NCBI RefSeq assembly: GCF_026210795.1
Contig: NC_089432.1
Span: 930,001-994,000 of the forward strand
Source of the DNA: Rhizophagus irregularis
Taxonomy: Eukaryota; Glomeromycota; Glomeromycetes; Glomerales; Glomeraceae
DNA length: 64,000 bases
Direction of reading: 5' to 3'
Shown piece after piece: positions 1 to 10,369 of the stretch (position 1 is the stretch's first letter; every line of letters starts with the position of its first letter). Position numbers and translations under genes: made by a program. The notes below the pieces were generated by a model. That model saw only the letters and a list, made by a program, of their open reading frames with translations. It did no database searches and was not told the DNA's origin.

Positions 1-703
1 ATTGTTGTAATTTATTTTCAATTTTAATTTTATAATTCATCCAGAAATCATATAATCTTTTTAATTCTTGCACAATTAATGATATTTCTTCTTTAGACCG
101 TTGTAAATTATTAAAATTTTTAATTGAATTGAATATAACTATTCGAGGTATATTATCCATTTTATCATTAATTGATATATCTAATATTTGCCAAAAATCT
201 GACGTATGATTAACTATTTCATTAAATATTGCTTTTGGATAATCTTTACAAAATGAATTTTCTTGTGCAAGTAATCTGAAATATTCATAATATGAAATGT
301 TTATTTCAATTTGTTTTGAAATATCTTTAATACTTGATTTAATTTTTAATGTTAACTTATGACCTAATAAAAATAAATATGGTTAAATAATATTTTAATA
401 AATAAGTTAAGATTACAAATATATATAATTACCTATATGGTCTTGATTATATAATTGTGAATTTTTAAATATATATTCATTACGAAATTTTCTAAGCTTA
501 TCAGAAATTAAATCCAAATTACGTTCACAATAATCATGAAAATATTTGGAATATATAGGATTAAATGGATTCCATCTTTTTGATTCAGGTATATCTAAAT
601 CTGATTCACATTTTTCAACTTTTTTTATATATAATGAGCGAGATCTTTTTAATGATTCCAACTGTCTTTCAGAGTTCACTGGTCGAAGTGGGATGATTTG
701 CAT
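1..703 (-). CDS. Hypothetical protein, 5' part (two exons, runs off window)
   Basis: Not recognised. Exon 1 (703-433) starts at ATG 703 and encodes about 90 residues, rich in Lys, Arg and Ser near the start. A 69-base GT-AG intron (432-364) follows. Exon 2 (363 to position 1) stays open to the window edge, so the C-terminus is missing. The junction is phase 1 and restores a Gly codon. At least 211 residues are visible, hydrophilic with many Lys, Asn, Ile and Glu, no signal peptide and no membrane segment. The second exon looks helical and could be coiled coil. The intron is short and AT-rich like those of the other genes here. A single-exon reading would stop six codons past the splice site, so the spliced model is preferred. 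No function is proposed. Confidence 0.6.
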
Positions 704-1030
704 GAAGTTTATTGCCCATAAATAGCTTATAAATTTGTTGATCTCAATTACGCTTAAGAAATCTCCATCAAATTTAATTTATAGATTGAAACGGGTAAAA
801 TTTATTGTAAATTTTATGATTTTAAAACTAATTCGCTAATTATAATGTATAAATTCTAAATAAATTTTAATTAAATTTAATATTAATGTTTATTACGCAT
901 ATAATAGCTTGAAATTTACTTGAAATATGATATTAAATTCGCAACAAGCCATTTACTACTATTATTGAAATTTTGCTATACTAAAACAAAATTTATATTA
1001 TTACAAAATTACAAAAAAAAGCAAAGAGAT
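704..1030. other. AT-rich intergenic stretch
   Basis: No gene or repeat was recognised. It holds the upstream region of the minus-strand gene that starts at 703 and ends where the inverted-repeat element begins. Confidence 0.5.
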
Positions 1031-1174
1031 AATCATGAAACTTCGTAGCCACGCTCAATTAAGGCAATGTATTACTAGACCTATGCTAAAGATGACTTTA
1101 GCAAGGCTTTCTTTGAGAAATTAAAAGAAATTTCATACATTTTGCCAGCTGGTGAGAAAGCTTATGACCTCTAA
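1031..1174 (+). repeat. Left terminal inverted repeat
   Basis: Pairs with 3070-3211 on the opposite strand over about 143 bases with a few substitutions and short indels. Confidence 0.75.
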
Positions 1175-3069
1175 TAATCTCAAGTCAATTTATATTAATT
1201 AATGTTATATTATTATATGCTATTTGTGTCATTTTGTGATGGTTAAGTTGAACATATTCCAAGCATCAAAAACCATAATTGCAGTTTATTATTTTGAAGA
1301 GTATAAAAGAAAATGTAAAGAAAATTAAAAAAATAGTTTATTCGTGATTAAAAATAGTTAAAATAGTTAAAATAGTTTAATGTGTTATATCAATCCTCAA
1401 AATGGAATCGGGTCCTATTTTACTATCTTACATAAAATTAATGTCATGTTTATCACATGATATAATAACTGATAGGCGCAGTTCAATGACGGATAATCTT
1501 TCTTTAAAAAAAAAGTTTGTTCTTTCCCATAATTCCTTTCCCTCTTTCTCATTCATTAATTTTTTTTTACAACAACGACATCAATGAGCTATTGGTATGA
1601 ACAACTGACAAAAATTAAAGGAAATGAACAAATATCTCCAATGGCTCAAAGTTGAAGTTCAACTGAGAACGAACTGAACATTTTCGCAAATAGTGCTCTC
1701 TTAGGTGATTTCTTTTTATTTTTATCAATTTTTTGAATTTTTTTTTTGTTTTATCGTTATTTACTATAATTTTCTTTTTTTTTCTTATTATTTTTCATAA
1801 AATTTTTTCCAAGCCTATGATAGCTGGACTTGAAGAAAACAAAAGTAAAAATTATACTTTACAATAAAACAAGAATTGGAAATTAAAATAAATGGCAAGT
1901 TAGTCTTGTTTTAATAGTTCATTATTAGTATTAGAAATGTATTAAAATTTTCTTTTTAATTTTTTAAAGGTAACAGAGAATCTTCAGACGATTGGTGATT
2001 ATTGGGGAAAGAGTTTCTATAAAAAATGTATTAAATGTTCCTTCTTTTTTTTGGTAGGTAATATTCTCTGGAGGGACTTTTTGGACAGTAAGTAAAATTT
2101 TTGGGAAAAGAATTTCGCCATTAATTATGAGGAACATACTAAATTTCCTTTTTTTTATTTTTTTGTAGGTAATGACTTGTCTGTGAAAGACTTTTGGATA
2201 GTGAGTTATTTCTTTTGAGAGGAATTCGTCATTTATCTGTAAGAAATGTCTGACGCTTCTTTTTTTAATCTTTATAGGTTCTGTATTTCCAGACTTTGGT
2301 AAGCTATTTGAATTCAGAATTGACTTTAAGAAACCTATTTTAAAAGAATTTTATTAATGAAATTTTTATTTTTTTTATTTTTTAGCCTTATGGTACTTTG
2401 GATCTTTGAAGCAGAATTTTGTTAATGGAAGATGAAGTTTTTCTCTTATTTTAACGTGGATTTTTTTGACACATGGACTTCTGGTAATTCTTTTTTTAAA
2501 GTTCTTTTTTTTTTAATTTAAAAAAAGAGAAAGTGATTTTTAAATTATTATTTTTAATGAATTCAGTTTTTTAGACGGCTTCATTTTGATCTTTAGACAC
2601 ATAGGTTATGGTGTACTTTTTTTTTATATTCTTAAACTTTTTTTTTAATATAATATTAACCTAACAACTTCATTTTCGTTCTTATTTGGATAAGTCTTCA
2701 GCTCTTTAGAGGCTGATTTCGGTAAGATATTTTTTTTCTTTGACATTAAAAAATGATTACTAACTTTTTGTTTCTTTTATAGATGACTTGCTCTTTGGTA
2801 TTCAGAGATATTTTTGAACATGGATTTCATAAGTTCAATTTTTTTCTTTAATTTTTCTTTTAACAAAGAATGATCACTAATATTCATCATCTTTCTTTTT
2901 TCAGATGGTTGGTTTTTTGACTCTTTAAACGCGTGAAAACTTGGTGAGATTTGTTTCTAATTATGCATTTCAATGAAATGTTTTTACTAACATTTCAATT
3001 TTCTCTTTTTTAGATGGTCTAGGTCTCTGAATCAAATGTTTAGGGATCTTGTAGAAAAGAAGTTTGAGG

Positions 3070-3211
3070 TTAGAAATCATAGGCTTTCTCACCAGCTGGC
3101 AAAATGTATGAAATTTCTTTTAATTCACAAAGAAAGCCTTGCTAAAGTCATCTTTAGTGTAGGTCTAGTAATACATTGCCTTAATTGAGCGTGGCTACGA
3201 AGTTTATGATT
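3070..3211 (-). repeat. Right terminal inverted repeat
   Basis: Inverted copy of 1031-1174; see the enclosing element. Confidence 0.75.
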
Positions 3212-3593
3212 CTTAAATAGAAGTGAAGTTTCATTATAATATACATAAAATTTATATAAAATTTATATTGTATTTATTGTTAATATTTTAGCTATATATT
3301 TGCAAATATGAGCGAAATTTCATTAACATTTCTTATATCATAAAAAATTTCTGTTTAATGTATTATAAGTTTAAATGATATATAAAGAAGGTTTTATCAC
3401 AATTTAAAATACATTTATATAATAGAAACTTGTAAATTTCAAATGACATATACACTTCATGGAAATTGGACAAGTTTACAACAAATTTCCTTAATATACA
3501 CTTTAATTGGAATTAATTGAAATTACTGGTAAATCAATTTGAAATGTGATGTGTATATAAAATTTCTCTAGTGTAAATGTATTGCACATCCCC
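3212..3593. other. AT-rich spacer 3' of the KDZ gene
   Basis: No gene seen. It lies between the inverted-repeat element and the 3' end of the minus-strand transposase gene; no terminal repeats of the transposase were recognised here. Confidence 0.4.
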
Positions 3594-6158
3594 CTACTTC
3601 GACCAGTGGTTAGCTTTTGATATTTCAATCCTAAAAAAATAATATTAGTATTTAGTAATATTAAAATAATTATTACTTGAATAAAATTAGTACATACTCA
3701 TATCGATGTAATTCCATTAGGTTTAAGAAATACAACTCTTTTCCAATTAAATGTTGCCTAAAAACTAAAAATCTCATATATTAAAACTAATTTTTAAAAA
3801 ATTAGCATAATAAAATACATAATATTTACCAAAATTGGATTCATACTGGCACTGAATATAATAAAGTATTTTACTTTCATCAATTCCATGCATTTGTTCC
3901 ATTTCTTTTAATATTTTTACTGATACATTCATTATTTTATAAGCATTTTTAAACCTTTTAACTAAGTTACATGCTGATATAAAATAAAAATATAAATTAA
4001 AATATAAATATTTTAAATTATCATAAATTTAATTGAACATTACCTAAATTACTAATCATTTTTCTACTTATATGCTGAATTCCTTTTTCTAAAATATCCA
4101 ATCTATGATGTGGTCTCATATATCTTGTTGTAGAAGAAAAGCGTCCTAAATATGACCACAGTCTTTCTAAACTTTCCCCATCAGTTAATCCTATGGAATT
4201 ACAAGCCCTTGGGTGGTAATTTAATTGGCATTTCATTGAATGTGCATAGGCATGAAATATTGAAACACACCAATTAAATCGAGATTTGAATGGAAAAAGT
4301 CTACTTTCACTTTTTTCTACATGTGAATGAAGATTGCATGCAATATCATATAAGACAATAAATGTAGAAGAATCTTCATAAAACATATTATGTAAATCTG
4401 ATAAAATATATTCTGCTAAAGAAAATCTATAAAAATGTAATTATATAATATGAATAACTAATGTTAATATCAAATGTTAATATTACAATAATATATAAAT
4501 TACCTTTCACCAATTCCTTTTAAATTAATAAATTTTAAAGGAATGCCGTGCCTACATGTACTTCCAAATATTCCTGTATCGTCCAAATAATTGGATTTAA
4601 GGTTTGCTTTTGTTTGATTAGCCGCTTTAAAATGGCTGTCACATACATTTATTTGCTTAATGAAATAATAAATAATAAATAATTAATAATTAACAAATTA
4701 AAATAATAAATGAAGTTAAATAAACAACAAATATATATATAGAATACTTACCGCATTATTATTATTTATATTTAATGTATTTAATGAACTTAAATTAATC
4801 GAATTTTGTACCCATTCATCATATTTATTTTGGTTTAAAATAAATGATTCTTCAATTATTCTTTCACCAATATTAGAACCAGCACTTTTCATTCGTTTAA
4901 GTTGAAAATTAGCATCCAATGCAATTATAATTTTAGAGTTTTTCTCTTCTGGCTATAATTAAATTTGTTTATTAATTCAAAATATAATGTAAAAAAGTTT
5001 TTAAAAATATAAATGGGAAGTAAATCAAGCAAAAAATAAAGTTACCTGTGGACAAGCTGGACAATTAAATTGTGATTTACTACTAAATAACTTATTAATA
5101 GTATTTTCAATCATAGTTTTTAATCCTAAATATTGATGAAAAGCAGATTTAAAAAGATAATATATGTTCTAATAATAATAAAAACATATTAGTAAACTAT
5201 ATAACATTAATATAATGAAATTTTTTAAAAACTTAACTCTAGTTATATCTTGATCAGAGAATAATGATTCTAATACTCGACAAAATGAAAGATATGATAC
5301 ATGTGCTTCGAGTAATAATTCTTGATAAATATCAAATAATTCAAATGAGAAAGCAACTTGTGGATTTATAGGGGTGGAAGGAAATAATTTATGCCTGATT
5401 AATGTTTCGACCAAACCTTCACAAGTTGGAAATTTTGCTTTAAATATTCCTATTTAATGCAATATTTATTTAATTGAAAATTTTATTAAAGTATAACAAA
5501 TAAGATTTATACTTTACCTTTTAAATTAATGATTGATATTTCCTTAATTTCATGCTCACAAAATCCTGTACATAATTGTGGTAGTTTTATTTCTTCTTTA
5601 TCAAAAATATTACTTATAAAAACTTTTCTATGAAATAAATTTATATCCTTATGATATAAAGTATTACACTCTAAACACAAATAAGTATTAAGACCACAAT
5701 CTAAACAATAACAAATGGCAGGTGAATTACATTTGAAGCATTTGGAGTCCTTATTAATTGCATTATTTTCTATCATAATGTCAAATAATTTTGGTGAGAT
5801 TTTTCTCCAATTTTCGGACAAATTTTTTTGAGCATTTTTATATGTATTTTTAGCAGAACTATAGTTTTCATCTTCTTTTATAATATCAATATCTATCCAT
5901 TCATCATTGTTTCTATCTTCATCCACTATTTCAGTAGATTTATATATATTTTCAGATAAATTTTTGGCTCGATATTTGTTACTTCCTTTTGCATATCGAT
6001 TAATAACTACTTTTTTTGCATTTTTTTTATTTGAAGAAACTAAATAAGGCCTGTAACTAATTTTACCTAAAAATAAAAGATATTAAGTAACAATTTAAAT
6101 ATATTTCTTTAATAACAATAATATAAATACCTTTTTTATTCAAATTTCCTTTATTCAT
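3594..6158 (-). CDS. KDZ-family transposase with cysteine-cluster N-terminus
   Basis: Spliced model of ten exons: 6158-6131, 6066-5518, 5449-5238, 5168-5046, 4952-4752, 4655-4504, 4426-4044, 3973-3830, 3764-3698, 3630-3594. All introns are short GT-AG and every junction keeps frame, giving 631 residues ending in TAG. The N-terminus is basic (NKKNAKK). Exon 2 carries a Cys cluster (CFKC, CYCLDCG, CLEC), as in the CxC domains found with KDZ transposases. Family landmarks follow in order: FPSTPINPQVAFSFELFDIY, CPACPQ, ALDANFQLKRMKSAG, DDTGIFGSTCRHGIPL, YDIACNL, FHAYAHSMKCQLNYHPR and GLTDGESLERLWSYLGRFS. These hold the conserved acidic residues expected of the RNase-H-like core. KDZ (Kyakuja-Dileera-Zisupton) elements are expanded in fungi. 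No terminal repeats were seen around the gene, so it may be an autonomous element, a remnant or a host-retained copy. The first and last exons are the least certain. Confidence 0.85.
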
Positions 6159-6695
6159 ATTAAATATGTAAAAAGAATAAATTTACAAAAAAAAATTTTT
6201 CGGGATTGATCAAACTAAATTAGCCAATTAGACTACTTGCTGCAGATCAAATCTATTTATAAAATAAAAGCAGATTAGCAGATATTACCATAAGTACCTT
6301 ATAACACTGCCTAATACCTTAGGTATAAATCAATTTACCAGGTTTAAAACATTTAATTAGATCGGGTGTATACATACATCCTGCTGTATTAAACAAATTT
6401 AATGTACGAAAGATTTCATTCAACTTATAGTAATGGTTTAATGGTTTAATATTCTTAATTTAAGAAAATAAAAAAAATCTATATATTATGATATTTTGGG
6501 TCGGTATTAAATATAGAAGCTAAAATGGGCCTTTTAAGCAATGCACGGTAACTTTAATTTATACTGAACTATTACTTTAAGAATCTTTTATTTCAATAAT
6601 TTTAATAATATTTAGTAAAGATTTTATAATAATTCCCTACTTCAAAAAAAAAAACAATACAAATTTAACTAAAAATTAATAAATGCTAAAACTCA
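6159..6695. other. Intergenic region between two minus-strand genes
   Basis: Upstream region of the transposase gene and downstream region of the gene ending at 6696. It is AT-rich with no ORF or repeat that I can support. Confidence 0.4.
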
Positions 6696-8686
6696 TTAAT
6701 CTAGTTCCATTATTTCATATGCTGACAATTTATCAAATAAAATTTTTGTATTTAATGGTCGTACTCCTTCATTTAAATTTTCTATTGAATTGATATCAAG
6801 TGCTTCCATAAATATTTCATAAAAATGGTTGGTGGATTCAAAATCAGATACGTGCATTCCTACTTTAATTATCTGATTAAAGGATATTCCTGCACTAACG
6901 ATATGTTGTAACCTCATTGCACTTGTTTTAAAACGTCGTTCTGAACGTTCTGAAATGCCTTCTTGAATACAAATAATCTCTTTTACAAATGTCCTTTGTT
7001 TACCCTTCTGATTTGGAAAATTTGATTCTGCCACAACATTAATTTCATTATAAATATCAATCAAGGACATCCTATGATAAAACTTGAATACATTGAACGC
7101 TATTCCAATTTTTTCTATTTGGTTCTTTTGGAGGGCCCACTGCTTGACTCTTTGTATACCACTTGTTTTATCTATAATCTTAATTGGTTCAGCAGTTAAA
7201 AGATTAAGGGAGTGCGTTAAATTATTATTTTGTAAATCCGATTCATTAACCATATCTTTATCTGCCAATTTTTGAACTGGTGAATCATGAGTATTTGATT
7301 GAAGATCATCCATAACTAGTTTTCGGAGTTTTTCACCAAATTTTTTGAATTTCTTCTCTTTTAATTCTTTAGCTTCAAGGTTTTTTTTTGCTTTATCTAT
7401 TGATTTAAGAAATATAATAGATTATATAAATATAAATTAATAATAATTATATTTATTAGTTCAATAAAAAACAGAAATACCTTCAGTTTCTTCATTTTGT
7501 ATATCGTCATTTTCTACATCAATCTCCATAATTTCTACATCTTCGTCCACTTCATTTTTATTATCTACATTAATTTTTACAACTTCTATGCTTTCATTTA
7601 CATTATCTCTTACTTTCTTTCCTTTAATTAAAGAGACAAATGATAATGGAACTGATGTTGAAGATGGTGATGGTTGAATTAATGTTGAGAACGAAGATGA
7701 AGATGAAATTAAAGTTGGGGACGACGATAACATATCATTTTTCTGCATATATTCGTTGATTTTAGCGATCCATTTTTCTATTAAACATTTAAAATCTTTT
7801 AGTTTTTTCCATTCTGCATAAATAGGTAGAATATCAGCCCCCCATTTTATATCCTCTCTTGTAGGTTGTTTGATTTCGTTATTATATCCAAATTTTTTGT
7901 GGCATCTGGAATTTAATTTCTCCCAAATTTCATCAGAATCATCTTCAATTGATTGATTAACGGTATTTAAATCATTATTTAAAACTGTAATATAATCTTC
8001 TAATTTAAAAGGTTTAGAAGAAGTTGATATAGACGGAGATGACATTGATGGCAAATTATTAGATGCAGTAGAAGTTGTAGATATGTTATCAACTAGACTA
8101 GTTTCGTTATTATAATTATCTGATGATACGACTGTTGAAAATGATCCATCAAAACGCGCCAGGGTTTCAAACTTCTTCAATTTAGACTAAAGTAAATTTT
8201 AATATATTAAATAAAATTTTAATAAAATGTAAATTTTAAAATTAAAACACATTTGTATTATATATAACACTATTTACCAGCAAATTATTATTTTCAGCTT
8301 TAAGTGCTTCGAGTTTTTCCTAATATGCATATAAAAATATAAATATAAATTATAGAGAAAAAAAAGAATTTAATTTTAATAATCTTACTTCTAAATTTTC
8401 ATAATAATTATTATCCTTCAAATCGATCATCAATCTATCTTTATGTTTTCCATATATGACGACAGCTGTACGATCGTTGATGACAGAAATGTTTTTAAGG
8501 CGGCCTTGAAGTTTATTACGAATAAAAGATAAAGCTTCTGAAATTTTTATATTGTCATTATCAGATAATGATAATGAAACTTTATTGTCCTTAAAGTTAA
8601 ATAAATAAACATATTAAATACATTATAAATAATTTTATTTAACTATAATAACTAAAAGTACAATTTACCTTTATATTATTTGACAT
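6696..8686 (-). CDS. Hypothetical 555-residue protein, five exons
   Basis: Model: exons 8686-8669, 8589-8389, 8319-8278, 8186-7481 and 7396-6696, with GT-AG introns and frame kept throughout (1668 bases). Not recognised. The first 75 residues are compact and mixed. A short helical piece (EKLEALKAENNNLLSKLKKF) follows and looks like coiled coil. Then come a Ser/Thr-rich low-complexity stretch, a globular part containing IKWGADILPIYAEWKKLKDF, a second Ser-rich stretch, and an acidic segment (NKNEVDEDVEIMEIDVEN). A strongly basic helix lies at the start of exon 5, and a C-terminal globular region contains RVKQWALQKNQIEKIGIAF and GISERSERRFKTSAMRLQHI. Alternating charged and disordered stretches suggest a nuclear regulatory or chromatin role, but this is only a guess. 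The upstream region carries six ACGCGT boxes. Confidence 0.7.
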
Positions 8687-8749
8687 TGTAAAAGTTTAAA
8701 ATTTCGTAAACGTTAAAAAAAAAGAAAAATAGGGATTGTTTATGTTATT

Positions 8750-9078
8750 TTATTCTAGTACATTTGTAATTAATTATTTTTAGAATTAAACGCGTAATGG
8801 TAAAATGTTTTACTATTTTTAGAATTAAACGCGTAATGGAAAATGTTTGAAATGTTTTCTATACTATTTATAGAATTAAATGACTTAAACGCGTAATGGG
8901 AAAATGTTTTACTATTTTTAGAATTAAACGCGTAATGGAAAAATGTTTAAAATGTTTTCAATACTATTTTTAGAATCAAACGCGTAATGGGAAAATGTTT
9001 GAAATGTTTTCTATACTATTTTTAGAATTAAACGCGTAATGGGAAAATGTTTGAAATGTTTTCTATACTATTTTTAGA
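8750..9078. repeat. Tandem repeat with six ACGCGT boxes
   Basis: Six tandem units of variable length (about 40-60 bases), each built on the core TTTTTAGAATTAAACGCGTA followed by ATGGNAAAATGTTT. Each carries one ACGCGT hexamer, which is the MluI cell-cycle box of yeasts. The array begins about 60-100 bases upstream of the start codon at 8686, that is, in the putative promoter of that minus-strand gene. Confidence 0.8.
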
Positions 9079-9499
9079 TTGTAACTCAAAATAGAATAAT
9101 TACTTTAATTACCTGTTAAAAATTATAGAAAACTTACTTATAGTTTGTACTCCGATCAAATGGGGGCTAAAATAATAAAAAAAAATCTATACATTTTATT
9201 TGAATTTTTTTAATTAGTAACTATAATACAATTTAAATTACAAAGGATTATTTAATCATAAACGGTCAATTGAAAATAAAATGTAATATATCATCAATCA
9301 AATTTAAATTAATGATTACTAAATAAAAAAAGATAGTTATAGGGTTTTTGTGTAAAAATTATTTTCTTGTGCAAATTTATATATTAAATCAATCACAAAA
9401 ATGATGCAAATTTATTGTGGCATAAAATTCTTCATATTAGGCGAAAAAATTTAACTTCATTTGCGATTATTTTTTCAAGAAATAAATATTACTGATTAT
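9079..9499. other. AT-rich intergenic stretch
   Basis: No ORF or repeat that I can support between the ACGCGT array and the MITE at 9500. Confidence 0.4.
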
Positions 9500-9765
9500 C
9501 ATCATTGCAGCAGATTTATAAAGATTTATGAAATTTGGAAAAAGTCCTGCTGCGCCCTTGGGAATTAAAATTGACTTACAGAAATTTTTCCTAAAAAAAT
9601 GTCAAATAATGATGCGCCTTTAACACTGGAAAAAAAAATTTTTAAAGCTCATTTTTGACTGTTCACTAATAAATTTGGGACTTAAATAGAAATTTGGTGA
9701 TAAAACATATAATTAATTTGACATGACAGACAAATTTTGGGGTATTTCATAAATCTGCCATGATG
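9500..9765. mobile_element. MITE copy A (CATCAT...GATTTATGAAAT ends)
   Basis: A 266-base segment whose ends are imperfect inverted repeats: CATCATTGCAGCAGATTTAT on the left, and CATCATGGCAGATTTATGAA on the opposite strand at the right. A second copy with the same interior lies at 16922-17254, sharing CTCATTTTTGACTGTTCACT and AATTTGACATGACAGACAAA. It has no coding capacity, so it is a non-autonomous DNA element. The superfamily is not determined. Confidence 0.7.
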
Positions 9766-10369
9766 TTAATTTTAATTAAGTTGTTATATAAATATTATAT
9801 ATTTATTATGAAACTGAATATTAAACTTTTAATAATTATTTTTATATTTATTATAATCAAATAAAAAAATTCTGATTTTTCGATTTTTCCAATAACTTTT
9901 ATTACGTCATATTTTGTATTGATTGTCTGATTTCACATGGTATAAAAGTAAATTTGGTTTCGGCTTTTAATGATTATCCTAATTAACGCTAATTAAATTG
10001 TTAAAATTCCAATTTTATTTTAAGATTTCTTTGCAAATATTTCAGTACTCTACACCTGGCTTCTATCAACTATTTATAATATAATCCAGTACCATCATTT
10101 ATTATAGCTAAATTTGAGATAATCAAAATCTTTACTTGTATAATAAAACATGAGACAATAGAGAATACTGTATAAATGAAATATAAATTTAAAGTTTTTC
10201 AAAGGGTGCCATTAAACAAAGAAGGTAGACACTTATAGGAGATAGAGCTTTTTCTTTAATTTAATTGTTTTAAAGAAATGTTTCTGAAATTTCTTATTTT
10301 TTTTATAGAGATGCCAGCACGCAAAAAATAATAAAGCTCCAGATATTAGTGGGAATGTGGGATTCCATA
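9766..10369. other. AT-rich spacer before decayed non-LTR element
   Basis: No gene seen. The last few hundred bases may belong to the 5' end of the decayed non-LTR element that follows, but nothing recognisable remains. Confidence 0.35.

Larger units (their letters stand above)
1031..3211. mobile_element. 2.2-kb TIR element with microexon-like array
   Basis: Positions 1031-1174 and 3070-3211 are imperfect inverted copies of each other (about 143 bases), sharing for example GCTACGAAGTTTATGATT-like outer ends and TTTTGCCAGCTGGTGAGAAA in the inner part. They bound a 2.2-kb interior with no transposase ORF, so this looks like a non-autonomous DNA element; no target-site duplication could be fixed by eye. 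The interior has a TATA-like motif near 1300, a CT-rich stretch near 1500-1560, then from about 1960 to 3060 a run of T-tract plus AG followed by 20-45-base segments that mostly end in GTAAG/GTGAG-like donors. The left repeat also contains a 29-codon ORF from ATG 1034. Not assigned to a superfamily. Confidence 0.6.
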
